NCBI RefSeq assembly: GCF_003285005.1 | Contig: NZ_QMFA01000055.1 | Location: 1 to 39,513 of the forward strand | Reading direction: 5' to 3' | Length of the DNA: 39,513 nucleotides | Source: Paenibacillus sp. YN15 | GTDB lineage: Bacteria; Bacillota; Bacilli; Paenibacillales; NBRC-103111 | In this document: piece by piece, positions 17,047 through 25,663 of the stretch | How positions within the stretch are numbered: the stretch's first letter is position 1 | How the letters are laid out: each line of letters starts with the position of its first letter | Position numbers and translations under genes: made by a program | Notes under the pieces: model-generated | The model's input: the letters and a program-made list of their open reading frames with translations, nothing else | Told to the model about the DNA's origin: nothing | Database searches by the model: none

Positions 17047-18864
17047 ATGCTGCGTTGGTTCCAAAAGCTGTCGCTCCGCAACAAGCTGGTGCTCACCATT
17101 CTCATTTGCCTGGTGCTGCCCTCCCTCATCTCCATGCAGGTCTCCACCTTTCTGACCCGGGATGTGGTGCGCACCCAGGTGACGGACAATTCCCGGGAAT
17201 CGGTGCGGATTGTCAACCAGGTGGTGGCAGGCCAGATCAAAAACCTGGTCTATGTGATGAACTTTGTCCAATTTGACAGCGACATGCAAATTTCCATCCG
17301 GGAACTGGGCAGGAGCGATCTGACCCTGAGCACCGGAGACCTGCTGGCCCACAAGCAGAAGATCAGCCTGCGGCTGGATACGGTGATGAATTCCTTCGGC
17401 AATATGTATGCCACCGTGCTGCTGCCCAACGGGGAATATGTGGCCAGCTATACCACCTTCGGCTTTCATCCTTCGTATTTTACCAAGCGGAACTGGTTTG
17501 AGGGGTTGTCGGGAGTTTCCGCTTATGGCGTCCGCTGGGTGGGGGCGGAGCCCAATTATTTGGTGAATCCGGCAAGACCGTACCTGCTTACCGCCGCCAA
17601 ACCTTTGCGCTCCGCGGATGTGGTGTACGGCTATGTGATTGTCAGTGTGGAAATGGACGTGATCCAGCGGTTGTTTGCCCAATCCAAAACCAATGAAACC
17701 ATGCTTCTGGTAAACCGCAACGGCCAGGTGCTGGTGGACCGGGATTCCTCCACTATCGGTACCCCCTTTCCCTATTACGACAAGCTGCCCCAGGACGGCG
17801 GGGTATCCTTCCTGAAGGTGACGGGAGAGGAGTACATTATGCTGGCGGAGCAGGTCACTCCGGAATGGCGGCTGGTAAGCATGAGTCCCTACAAGCAGGC
17901 GGCCAGCCAGATTGAGTCCTTCCGCCGGACGGATTTTATGATTCAGCTGGCGTTTCTGGTGCTGTTTGCGGTGATTCTCCTGTCGGTGGTGGGAACCCTT
18001 ACCAGACCCATCGGGCGGCTGGTGCAGACGGTGGTCCGCATCCAGAACGGACGGTTGGGAGAACGCTCCAATATTTCCGGGCCGGATGAGGTGGGGCGGC
18101 TGGGGTATGTGTTTGACCGGATGCTGGACCGGATTGAAGCAACTCTCGAGGAAAACCGGCGGGAGCAGGAGCTGAAGCGCAAGGCGGAGCTGGCCATGCT
18201 GCAGGCCCAGATCAATCCGCATTTTCTGTTCAATGTGCTGAATTCCATCCGGCTGAAAATTATGATGAAGGGCGACGAGGAAAATGCGGAGCTGATCAGC
18301 TCCCTGTCCTCCCTCTTGCGGATGACCATTAACCGGAACAATGAATTTATTCCGCTGCATGAGGAGCTGGACATCATCCAGCACTATGTGAAGCTGGTTA
18401 ATTCCCGCCACGGAGGGACAGTCCGGCTGGAGGTTTCCGCCGCGTCGGATACGCTGCTGTGCCAGGTGCCCCGGTTTATTCTGCAGCCGCTTACAGAGAA
18501 TGCCTACCAGCACGGCTTGAAGCGAAAGGAAGGCCTCATCGCCATTACCAGCCGGTTGACGGACGAAGGCGCCCGCCTTCTGATTGCCGTGGAGGACAAT
18601 GGGGCAGGCATGGACCCGGAGCGGCTGGAGCAGCTAAGGCGGCATGTGTTTGCCAATGAGCGGTCACCGTTGACAGAGAAGCGCACCTCCGCTCTGTCCG
18701 GCATCGGGCTGCGCAATGTATATGAGCGGCTGCAGCTGGTTTATTCGGCGGAGCAGGTGGACTTTTCCATCGATTCCGGGGAAAATAAGGGCACCGTAAT
18801 TCGGATGATTATTCCGCTTCGGGAGGAGGAAACCCATTATGTACAGCGTGATGCTGGTGGATGA
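17047..18864 (+). CDS. YesM-type sensor histidine kinase
   Basis: This 605-residue membrane kinase probably senses an extracellular carbohydrate. It has two membrane segments (about 15-35, ILICLVLPSLISM, and about 300-320, IQLAFLVLFAVILLSVVGTL) with an external dCache-like sensor between them. A HAMP linker (TRPIGRLVQTVVRIQNGRLG) follows. The His_kinase domain (PF06580) has NPHFLFNVLNSI with phosphoacceptor His392, and the ATPase domain has N-box LTENAYQHGLKR, VEDNGAGMD and GIGLRNVYERL. The ATG at 17047 follows GAGGGAAGG. It overlaps the response-regulator gene by 26 bp. Such pairs commonly control neighbouring sugar-importer operons in Paenibacillus, so the transporter and surface protein upstream are the likely targets. 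Confidence 0.93.
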   Translation: MLRWFQKLSLRNKLVLTILICLVLPSLISMQVSTFLTRDVVRTQVTDNSRESVRIVNQVVAGQIKNLVYVMNFVQFDSDMQISIRELGRSDLTLSTGDLLAHKQKISLRLDTVMNSFGNMYATVLLPNGEYVASYTTFGFHPSYFTKRNWFEGLSGVSAYGVRWVGAEPNYLVNPARPYLLTAAKPLRSADVVYGYVIVSVEMDVIQRLFAQSKTNETMLLVNRNGQVLVDRDSSTIGTPFPYYDKLPQDGGVSFLKVTGEEYIMLAEQVTPEWRLVSMSPYKQAASQIESFRRTDFMIQLAFLVLFAVILLSVVGTLTRPIGRLVQTVVRIQNGRLGERSNISGPDEVGRLGYVFDRMLDRIEATLEENRREQELKRKAELAMLQAQINPHFLFNVLNSIRLKIMMKGDEENAELISSLSSLLRMTINRNNEFIPLHEELDIIQHYVKLVNSRHGGTVRLEVSAASDTLLCQVPRFILQPLTENAYQHGLKRKEGLIAITSRLTDEGARLLIAVEDNGAGMDPERLEQLRRHVFANERSPLTEKRTSALSGIGLRNVYERLQLVYSAEQVDFSIDSGENKGTVIRMIIPLREEETHYVQRDAGG

Positions 18865-20461
18865 TGATCTGCCTGTGCTGGAGTTTTTGGCGGGAGCGGT
18901 GGATTGGACGGGATTGGGCTTCCGTCTGGCCGGAACCTACCAGAACCCGCTGGAGGCATTGGCGGCGGCGGGAGAGACTCGGCCCGATGTGCTGATCACT
19001 GACATCGGAATGCCGGAGATGGATGGCATTGAGCTGATTAAGGTGATCTCCGCCGCCGGGGAGCCCGGTCTTAAAACCGTGATCCTCTCCTGCCATGACG
19101 AGTTCGGCTACGCCCAGATGGCGGTGAAGCTGGGCGTCAGCGAATATGTGCTGAAGGAGACCATGACCGCCAAATCCATCACAGAGCTGTTGGCTCGGCT
19201 CAAAAAAGAGCTGGACGGCGAAGGCGAAGCCCGGCACAAAAGCCGGGAGCTGGAGCTGTCCGTGCGGCGGAACCGCAGCGATCTGAAGCGGATTTTCCTG
19301 CGGAAAACTCTGTCGGAGCCCCTGCTGGACCCGGCGGAATGGAACCGGCAGGCGTCGGAGTACGGGGTGGAATTTGGCCGGAGCACGGCTTATGTGCCGG
19401 TGCTGGGTTTCCCCTGCCGGATGCGGGAGGCCCTGCAGCGCTTCCAGACCCGGGAGCTCCTGGTCTACACGGCGGAGAATATTGCCGGGGAGCTGCTGGG
19501 ACCGGGGGACGCCGCGGTGTTTTCGCTGGAAAGCGGCGAGCTGGTGCTGCTGTTCCCCCATTATTCGCAGCTGCATATTAATAACCGGCAGAAAATGGAG
19601 GACATGCTGCGCAAGCTCCAGCAATGCCTGCTGCAGTATGGGAAGACCCCCTTCACCTTTGTGACGGGAACGCCGGTGGCGGACGGGAAAGGACTGCGGG
19701 AGACGGTGAACCGGGAAATCGCCGCGGCCCAGGGCCGGTTCTACTGGCCGGAGGCATCGGTTCTGCGGCTGGAGCATCTGCAGGCCAGCTTCGGCTCCGG
19801 AGACCTGCTCTTGGCGGAGTATGTGACCGCCTTGGAGGAGTTCCGCCGCGCGGTGCTGGAGGAGCAGACCGAGCAGGTGGAGGCCTTCATCGCCAAATGG
19901 CTGGCGTTTATCCAGTATCACCGGTTCAATCCGGTGGAGGTGAAGGAATGGCTGCTCAAGATCATTCTGGACATCCGGATGAGGCTGAAATCCCTCCAGC
20001 ATTACCAGTCCAGCTATGCCTCCGAGGTGCTGCACCATGATGTGATGGAGCTGACCAGTCTGGGCGAGCTGGAGGCTTGGCTGCGTTCGTATATGCTCCA
20101 GGCGGTGGAATGGGCGGAGCAGGTGTACCAGGAATCCAAGAACCGGGAGATTATGGAATGCCAGCGCTTCGTGTCCGTCCACTGGAATGAGCGGATTACT
20201 CTGGAGGACGCAGCCCGCCATCTGCACCTGCATCCCAATTACCTGAGCCGCCTGTTCAAGCGGGAAACCGGGGAGAACTTCGTGGAGTTCGCCACCCGGG
20301 TAAAAATGGACAAGGCCCGGGAGCTGCTCAAGCTCACCGACAAAACCGTGGAGGACATCTCCTTCCTCCTGGGTTATGACAACAAGCAGTATTTCACCAA
20401 GCTGTTCAAGGCCCACACAGGCCAGCTCCCCAGCGCCTTCCGGCTGCAGAAGGACAGCTAA
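18839..20461 (+). CDS. YesN-type response regulator, AraC family
   Basis: The 540-residue regulator has an N-terminal receiver domain (MLVDDDLPVLEFL; phosphoacceptor Asp55 in LITDIGMPEMDG; conserved LKE near 105), a long middle region of about 300 residues, and a C-terminal AraC-type double helix-turn-helix (ITLEDAARHLHLHPNYLSRL, VEDISFLLGYDNKQYFTKLF). It is phosphorylated by the kinase encoded just upstream and should activate the sugar-uptake and surface-protein genes, although no operator was identified. The ATG at 18839 follows GGGAGGAGG and lies inside the kinase gene. The last 22 bases of the gene are nearly repeated at 20908-20929. Confidence 0.93.
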   Translation: MYSVMLVDDDLPVLEFLAGAVDWTGLGFRLAGTYQNPLEALAAAGETRPDVLITDIGMPEMDGIELIKVISAAGEPGLKTVILSCHDEFGYAQMAVKLGVSEYVLKETMTAKSITELLARLKKELDGEGEARHKSRELELSVRRNRSDLKRIFLRKTLSEPLLDPAEWNRQASEYGVEFGRSTAYVPVLGFPCRMREALQRFQTRELLVYTAENIAGELLGPGDAAVFSLESGELVLLFPHYSQLHINNRQKMEDMLRKLQQCLLQYGKTPFTFVTGTPVADGKGLRETVNREIAAAQGRFYWPEASVLRLEHLQASFGSGDLLLAEYVTALEEFRRAVLEEQTEQVEAFIAKWLAFIQYHRFNPVEVKEWLLKIILDIRMRLKSLQHYQSSYASEVLHHDVMELTSLGELEAWLRSYMLQAVEWAEQVYQESKNREIMECQRFVSVHWNERITLEDAARHLHLHPNYLSRLFKRETGENFVEFATRVKMDKARELLKLTDKTVEDISFLLGYDNKQYFTKLFKAHTGQLPSAFRLQKDS

Positions 20462-20469
20462 GCGGGAAG

Positions 20470-20627
20470 GCGCCGGGGTAGATGGCCTGACCAGGTGATT
20501 GAAGGGTGGGAAGTTGGGTAGATAGTTAGCGGAAAGTTGATTGATTGGCAAATTGGTGGGCGGCTGGGCGACTAGGCGATTGGATGGTTGGACGGTTGGA
20601 TGGCTGGACGGTTAGGCGGTTAGGTGG
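20470..20627. repeat. G/T-rich degenerate minisatellite
   Basis: Just after the regulator gene the plus strand becomes rich in G and T with few C. It contains degenerate 16-bp units such as GGATGGTTGGACGGTT followed by GGATGGCTGGACGGTT (about 20581-20615). No gene, terminator or promoter was recognised in it. Confidence 0.65.
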
Positions 20628-20815
20628 CCTAAAATGCAAAAATACATCTATTTTTGATGTTTTCCTCCATTCAGGCGGTCTATCCTGCAAAAGTGCATCT
20701 ATTTCCGGAAAAAACCTAAAAAAATTGCTCATTCGCCCTAATTAGATGTATTTTTGCATTTTGCCATTCGCCAACCGATCCCAGCAAGAAAATAAATGCA
20801 CTTTTGCATTTTAGG
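20628..20815. repeat. Quartet repeat element B (2 direct + 2 inverted 19-bp units)
   Basis: Direct units are at 20635-20653 (TGCAAAAATACATCTATTT) and 20686-20704 (TGCAAAAGTGCATCTATTT). Inverted units are at 20740-20758 and 20790-20808 (complements TGCAAAAATACATCTAATT and TGCAAAAGTGCATTTATTT). Spacings are 51, 54 and 50 bp. The ends form a perfect 14-bp inverted repeat (CCTAAAATGCAAAA at 20628-20641 with 20802-20815), which gives a MITE-like outline. The rest of the gap, 20816-21125, shows nothing further that I recognise before the ku ribosome-binding site. Confidence 0.78.
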
Positions 20816-21125
20816 GGCTGTCCCCCATGCTTACAAGGGCGCTGCCCTCCCACTGTCTACCCTTCTGCTGCCTTTGCCCCCTTCATCCCTCCCATACTTA
20901 CTTCTATAGCGCCTTTCGGCTGCAGAAGGTCAAGTGAGACAGGGGGCGGCTTCCCCGGCTGTCATCCTTTTCCCCGGCGCATGGCCAATCCCCTTGAAGC
21001 AAAGACTATGACCGTGCATGGTGCGGGACTCCCGCGGCAAAATGCGGCCTGCCTGGCCGCCTTTGCTTGCGCCCGGCCTTGCCAGATACCCCACAGCCAG
21101 TCTTTACGCCACAGGAGGGATTTCC

Positions 21126-22115
21126 ATGCATACCGTCTGGAAAGGGGCCATCAGCTTTGGCCTGGTCCATGTTCCGGTGAAGATGTTCTCGGCTACCGAG
21201 GACAAAGATATTTCCATGCGCATGATCCACAAGCCCTGCTCCACGCCTCTGTCGTATGTGCGGAAATGCCAGACCTGCCAGGTGGAGGTGCCCTGGGAGG
21301 AAATCGTCAAGGGCTACGAACATGAGCCGGGGCGCTTCGTCATCTTTGACAAGGAAGAGCTGGAGCAGCTGAGCGGAGAAAAGAGCAAGGAAATCAAAAT
21401 CATGGATTTTGTCCAGCTGGACGAAATTGACCCGGTTTACTTCCAAAAAACCTATTACCTGGCCCCCGCGGACACGGGCTCCAATGCCTACAATCTGCTG
21501 CTCCGCTCCCTGACGGAAACAGGCAAAATCGGCATCGCCAAGGTATCCATCCGCTCCAAAAGCAGTCTGGCCGCCATTCGGGTAATCGACCGCTGCCTGG
21601 CCCTGGAGACCATCTTTTATCCCGACGAAATCCGGCCTATCACCCAAGTGCCCAATCTCCCCGAGCAGGCCAGCGTCAACGATAAAGAGCTGACCATGGC
21701 CAAAATGCTGATTGAACAGCTCTCCACTCCCTTCGAGCCGGAGAAGTATACCGACGAATACCGCAGCGCCGTCTATGAGGCCATCTCCCGCAAGGTAGCC
21801 GGCGAGGAGATTCAAGTGGCTCCCGAGCAGCAGCGGACCAATGTCATCGACCTGATGTCGGCGCTGGAGGCAAGTCTGGAGGCGGCCAAAAGCGGAGCAA
21901 AAGCCCAGGGAGCAGCCAAAACGGCGGGGCCCGGAACTGCCGAAGCCAGGAAAAACGCCCCTGGTCCCGCCGCAGGTTCGTCGGCTTCCCCTACCGCTGG
22001 TTCCGGTTCGCCTGAGGATGCAGCAGGCGGGATGACAGGCACAGAGGATATCAAGCCCAAACGCGGACGTCCCCGCAAAACCGCGAAGGATGCCGCGTCC
22101 AAGGAGACGGTCTAG
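21126..22115 (+). CDS. ku: Non-homologous end joining protein Ku
   Basis: Bacterial Ku is a homodimeric ring that binds double-strand DNA ends and recruits LigD-type enzymes. The 329-residue protein begins MHTVWKGAISFGLVHVPVKM, nearly diagnostic, and continues with MIHKPCSTPLSYVRKCQTC, VDF-like MDFVQLDEIDPVYFQKTYYLAP, and QLSTPFEPEKYTDEYRSAVYEAI. The core ends near residue 245. The C-terminal tail of about 80 residues is Ala/Pro/Gly-rich and ends in a basic stretch (KPKRGRPRKTAKDA) with an AT-hook-like RGRPRK, as in many bacterial Ku tails that bind DNA. The ATG at 21126 follows AGGAGGG. It is the first of three end-joining genes; the ligase gene starts 1 bp after its stop. Confidence 0.96.
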   Translation: MHTVWKGAISFGLVHVPVKMFSATEDKDISMRMIHKPCSTPLSYVRKCQTCQVEVPWEEIVKGYEHEPGRFVIFDKEELEQLSGEKSKEIKIMDFVQLDEIDPVYFQKTYYLAPADTGSNAYNLLLRSLTETGKIGIAKVSIRSKSSLAAIRVIDRCLALETIFYPDEIRPITQVPNLPEQASVNDKELTMAKMLIEQLSTPFEPEKYTDEYRSAVYEAISRKVAGEEIQVAPEQQRTNVIDLMSALEASLEAAKSGAKAQGAAKTAGPGTAEARKNAPGPAAGSSASPTAGSGSPEDAAGGMTGTEDIKPKRGRPRKTAKDAASKETV

Positions 22116-22116
22116 C

Positions 22117-23064
22117 ATGAGCGGTGGAGGAGTTGGAACTATCAGCCCTATCCTCCTGCCCGGGGAGCCCATGATCCCGGTGATGGAGGAGGAAATCCCC
22201 GAAGGGGAGGAATGGGGCTACCAGCTGAAATGGGACGGCGTGCGCCTCCTGGCCCGTATCCGGCCGGGAAGCGCCGAGCTGTTCTCCCGGAAGCTGCTGC
22301 CCAAGAACAGCGCCTACCCGGAGCTGGCGAAGCTGCTGTCCGCCATGGATGAACCCTGCCTTTTGGACGGGGAGGCCTTCGTCTTTGACCAGAAGCGGCA
22401 GCGGCCCGTCTTCCGCAGAGTGCTGGAGCGGGAGCGGCTGCGCAATCCCGCGGCTGTGGCCAGGGCGGAAGCGGCCGAGCCGGTGCGCTTTGCCGTCTTT
22501 GATGTGCTGTATTCCCAAGGCCGGGATTGGCGGGAGCGGCCTTTCCGGGAACGCCATCAGGAGCTGCTGCGTCTTCTGCCCGTCAAGCAGGAGCGGCTGT
22601 TTGTGACGGATCTGTTCACGGACGGGGCCGCCCTGTGGAATTGGGTGGAGGCCCAGGGCTGGGAGGGCATGGTGTCCAAACGGCTGGACAGCGTCTACAA
22701 GGAAGGGAAGAAGCACCGGGACTGGCTGAAGAAAAAAAACTTCATTCAGGAGGATGTGGACATTGTTGGCTTTACGTACAATGAAGGGCGGCTGGCCAGT
22801 CTCATTATGATGCTGGAAGGGAGCTACTTCGGGCGGGTTTCCCTGGGTCTGGACGAGGAGCAGAAACGCAGGCTCGCCGCCCTTCCCGCGTATGTCCCCT
22901 CTCCCTCGGGCCAGCCGGGCCCCTTCCCGGTGCTGCCCGCCGATCTGAAGCGGATCAGCCTGGCTTGGCTGGAGCAGCCCTTCCGCTGCCGGGTAACAGG
23001 TTTGGAGATCACCGACGCCGGTCTGCTGCGCCACTCCAAGCTGGTTTCCCTGCCCATTCCCTAA
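22117..23064 (+). CDS. Stand-alone LigD-type ATP-dependent DNA ligase
   Basis: This 315-residue enzyme should seal nicks and breaks brought together by Ku. The nucleotidyltransferase core has motif I LKWDGVRL with catalytic Lys38, followed by ELFSRKLLPKNSAYPEL, LDGEAFVFD (motif III region), FAVFDVLYSQGRDW, EGMVSKRLDS (motif IV) and RDWLKKKNF (motif V). A short OB-fold domain follows. The end of the OB-fold (LKRISLAWLEQPFRCRVTGLEI) is of LigD type. There is no polymerase or phosphoesterase domain in this polypeptide. The ATG at 22117 has AAGGAG 10 bp upstream, within the end of ku, so translation is likely coupled. Confidence 0.93.
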   Translation: MSGGGVGTISPILLPGEPMIPVMEEEIPEGEEWGYQLKWDGVRLLARIRPGSAELFSRKLLPKNSAYPELAKLLSAMDEPCLLDGEAFVFDQKRQRPVFRRVLERERLRNPAAVARAEAAEPVRFAVFDVLYSQGRDWRERPFRERHQELLRLLPVKQERLFVTDLFTDGAALWNWVEAQGWEGMVSKRLDSVYKEGKKHRDWLKKKNFIQEDVDIVGFTYNEGRLASLIMMLEGSYFGRVSLGLDEEQKRRLAALPAYVPSPSGQPGPFPVLPADLKRISLAWLEQPFRCRVTGLEITDAGLLRHSKLVSLPIP

Positions 23065-23114
23065 ATCCGGTTGAAAGAATCTGACGGCTAAACCGCCACC
23101 AGGAGGAGTCCCAT

Positions 23115-24044
23115 ATGTCCCCTACCCCTGCCCCAACCCGGTCCAAGCCCCATAAAACAGTGACGGGCACTGTAACCATCGACGGCCATGAGCTGACCAT
23201 AACCAATCCGGACAAGCCTCTCTACCCGGAGGTTGGTATCACCAAGCTGATGTATCTGCAAACACTTATCGGGCTGGCTCCATACCTCCTGAGGTATACC
23301 TCCAACCGCTATTTAACCACCATCCGTTATCCACACGGCGCCGGCGACCCGCATTTTTTCTACCAAAAAAATGCCCCTGAGCCCTTGCCTCCCTTTGTTC
23401 CCACAGCCCAGCTCCAGGACATCCGCTATGTGGTGCTGGACTCCATTCCCACTCTGGTTTGGCTGGGGAATCTGGCTTGTCTGGAATTTCATCCGTCGCT
23501 GCATGAGCTCGGGTCGGAGCTGCCGGCGGAATGGATGATCGACATTGACCCCAGTCTGGCGGAGGAGCCCCGGATCATGGAGGCGGCCTATCTGGCAGGC
23601 CAAGCCCTGGAGCGCATGGGGATTCAATCCGTGCCCAAAACCTCCGGCGCCACGGGAGTCCAGTTGTACATTCCCATCCCGCCAGGACGGTATACCTTTG
23701 CCCAATTGCGGGAGGCGGGCCATTTTCTTGGCAAGTATCTGGTGGAGAGCCACCCAACCCTGTTTACCCTGGAGCGGCTGAAGAAAAACCGCGGCGACCT
23801 CATTTATGTGGATTATCTGCAGCATTGGTACGGCAAAACCTTGCCGGCCCCCTATACCCCGCGGGCTAAGGCTCATGCCACCATTTCCACTCCCCTTCTG
23901 TGGAGTGAGGTGGAGGCCAATTGCAAGCCCAGGGATTTCAATTTGCTGACCATCGGCCCGCGGCTGGAACGGTTGGGGGATCTGATCCGTCAGGTGCCCC
24001 CCCAGTCTCTGGATCAGGTGCTGCGGTTTCTAAGGAAGACCTGA
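23115..24044 (+). CDS. Stand-alone LigD-type primase-polymerase (end-joining polymerase)
   Basis: This 309-residue archaeo-eukaryotic-primase-type polymerase adds nucleotides, often ribonucleotides, at broken ends before ligation. Signatures are LTITNPDKPLYPEVGITK (about 27-44), RYPHGAGDPHFFYQKNAP, NLACLEFHPSLH, the metal-binding IDIDP (Asp143, Asp145), PKTSGATGVQLYIPI and LTIGPRLERLGD near the end. In many LigD polymerases the motif after SGxxG contains a His; here the place holds Gln (VQLYIPI), which I recall also for Bacillus LigD but could not verify. A phosphoesterase domain is absent. AGGAGGAG precedes the ATG at 23115. It lies 50 bp after the ligase gene, probably in one operon with ku. 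Confidence 0.92.
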   Translation: MSPTPAPTRSKPHKTVTGTVTIDGHELTITNPDKPLYPEVGITKLMYLQTLIGLAPYLLRYTSNRYLTTIRYPHGAGDPHFFYQKNAPEPLPPFVPTAQLQDIRYVVLDSIPTLVWLGNLACLEFHPSLHELGSELPAEWMIDIDPSLAEEPRIMEAAYLAGQALERMGIQSVPKTSGATGVQLYIPIPPGRYTFAQLREAGHFLGKYLVESHPTLFTLERLKKNRGDLIYVDYLQHWYGKTLPAPYTPRAKAHATISTPLLWSEVEANCKPRDFNLLTIGPRLERLGDLIRQVPPQSLDQVLRFLRKT

Positions 24045-24093
24045 GGCGCCTTACGTTTCGGATAAAGGAGCAGCGGACCTGAAGGACGCTCCG

Positions 24094-25521
24094 TCAGAAC
24101 AGCGGCGCCAGAAGTCTGGCTACGATTTCCTTTCCCTTTTTCCAGACGGACCCGCCCTGGAATTCGGATGCCTCCAGCTCCCGGCATTTCCGCAGATCCA
24201 ACTGAAATTGCCCCGCCAGCCTGTCCACCAGATGACGGTCAAACAGCACCGCATTCTGCTCGAAATTGCTGAAAAAGCTGCGCATATCCATATTGGCGGT
24301 GCCCACAGTGGCCAGCCTGTCATCCACAATCAGCACCTTGGCATGAATGAATCCGTCCTGGTACAAAAAGACCCTTGCCCCCACCTGCAGCAGCTCCTCC
24401 AGGTAAGACAGGGAGGCCCAATACACTACCCGGGAGTCCGGCACGGACGGCAGGATGATCCGCACATCCGCTCCGCTCAAGGCGGCTGTTTTCAGGGCCA
24501 GGAGGATTCCCCCTTCCGGAATGAAGTAGGGCGTAGCCAGCCAGATTCTCCGCTCCCCTGCAGCGATTGCGGAAAAATACATCTCCAGGATGGCATCCCG
24601 CTTGCTGTCCGGTCCGCTGTTGACGATCTGCACCAGCTCCGTTCCCTTGCTCTCCTGCCCGGGAAAAAAACGCGCCCCCTCCAACAGACGCCCCTTGGCC
24701 AAATACCAGTCCCGCAAAAAAGTGTATTGCAGCCGGTATGCCGCGTCCCCGTCCACCCGCATGTGGGTATCCCGCCAAAAGCCCAGCTTGGGGTCCAAGC
24801 CCAGATATTCATCACCGATATTGAGGCCTCCGAGAAAGCCGACTTTGCCGTCAATGACCGTAATCTTCCGGTGGTTGCGGTAGTTTAGCCGTTTAGCTGC
24901 AAGAGCCGCCATAGGCGGAAGGAAGCAGCCCGTCTCCACACCCGCTTCCTCCAGCCGCTCCAGATACTCCTCGGGAAGGCCGATGCTTCCGATGCCGTCG
25001 TAAAGAAGGCGGACCTCCACTCCCTGCCGCGCTTTTTTGACCATCATATCCCGGAACGAACGGCCGATTCCGTCATCCCGGATGATGTAATATTCCATAT
25101 GGATATGGTCCTCGGCCCGGTCCATGGCCTGAAGGATCGCCGGAAACAGCTCCTTCCCCGCATGATAAAACTCCACTGTATTGCCCCGGGTAATGGGCGC
25201 TTCCGGAAGATGGCCCAGGAGCCCCAAAAGCCGCGGCGCCTCTCCGATCTCCGGAGCCTCTTGCCCGCCGGGCCGGAACAGGTCGGACAGCCGGTCCATC
25301 TCCCGGCGCAGCCCTTCCCAGACTCCCTCGGGAAGCCGCTTGATCCGCCGCTTGCGCCGGTACTGCCGGGCCAGGAAAACATACAGGACAATCCCCGCCG
25401 CCGGCAGCGCCAGCAGAATGACCAGCCAGGCCATTGCCCTGTCGGGATGGCGGTATTCCAGAACCAGGAGAATCGCCGTCTGGAGAATATACAGGCACAA
25501 GAGGCCAAGAATCCAGTACAA
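24094..25521 (-). CDS. cls: Cardiolipin synthase
   Basis: Cls joins two phosphatidylglycerol molecules into cardiolipin and glycerol in the membrane. The 475-residue protein has two N-terminal membrane segments (ILGLLCLYILQTAILLVLEY and AMAWLVILLALPAAGIVLYV), then a phospholipase-D fold with two HKD motifs: HRKITVIDGKVGFLGGLNIG and HAKVLIVDDRLATVGTANMD. The family stretch NYRNHRKITVIDG and a C-terminal ending are normal. I prefer the TTG start at 25521, with GGGAGGGG 5 bp upstream, because it begins MYWILGLLCLY as Cls proteins usually do. An upstream ATG at 25620 would add 33 residues without homology. It is a single gene convergent with the end-joining operon. Confidence 0.93.
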   Translation of the reverse strand: MYWILGLLCLYILQTAILLVLEYRHPDRAMAWLVILLALPAAGIVLYVFLARQYRRKRRIKRLPEGVWEGLRREMDRLSDLFRPGGQEAPEIGEAPRLLGLLGHLPEAPITRGNTVEFYHAGKELFPAILQAMDRAEDHIHMEYYIIRDDGIGRSFRDMMVKKARQGVEVRLLYDGIGSIGLPEEYLERLEEAGVETGCFLPPMAALAAKRLNYRNHRKITVIDGKVGFLGGLNIGDEYLGLDPKLGFWRDTHMRVDGDAAYRLQYTFLRDWYLAKGRLLEGARFFPGQESKGTELVQIVNSGPDSKRDAILEMYFSAIAAGERRIWLATPYFIPEGGILLALKTAALSGADVRIILPSVPDSRVVYWASLSYLEELLQVGARVFLYQDGFIHAKVLIVDDRLATVGTANMDMRSFFSNFEQNAVLFDRHLVDRLAGQFQLDLRKCRELEASEFQGGSVWKKGKEIVARLLAPLF

Positions 25522-25601
25522 AATATCCCCTCCCGTTTCGCGGAATTTCTTTCGCAGGACTTCGAGAAGCCAGACCTCTAGTATTCCCCGCGGAACACAA
25601 C

Positions 25602-25624
25602 AAAAAACCGCCTCCGGCAACGGT
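25602..25624 (-). terminator. Possible terminator of the ABC exporter operon
   Basis: On the minus strand ACCGTT and GGCGGT can pair across a short GC-rich loop and are followed by TTTTTTG. It lies 40 bp after the permease stop codon. The stem is short and includes wobble pairs. Confidence 0.45.
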
Positions 25625-25663
25625 CAGACGGTCAATGGGATGCAGCTTCATTCGGGGGATCAA

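Larger units (their letters stand above)
20432..20929. repeat. 22-bp direct repeats flanking an intergenic block
   Basis: The 22 bases at 20432-20453, within the last codons of the response-regulator gene, recur at 20908-20929 with one mismatch. The second copy is still in a frame reading YSAFRLQKVK and then stop, like the end of an AraC-type regulator (SAFRLQKDS in the real gene). It is either a remnant of a duplicated regulator or a duplication made when the 454-bp block between the copies arrived. Confidence 0.7.

Noticed and set aside
15138-17240. Long minus-strand frame of about 700 codons opposite the SLH protein gene
   Set aside because: It mirrors the codon pattern of the real gene, has no ribosome-binding site and encodes low-complexity sequence.
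18809-20551. Long minus-strand frame of about 580 codons opposite the YesN gene
   Set aside because: It is a shadow of a clearly recognised regulator gene.
20628-20815. Classical MITE or insertion-sequence remnant
   Set aside because: It has terminal inverted repeats, but no target duplication lies directly at its ends. The 2+2 geometry is shared with elements of different sequence, which a MITE family would not show.
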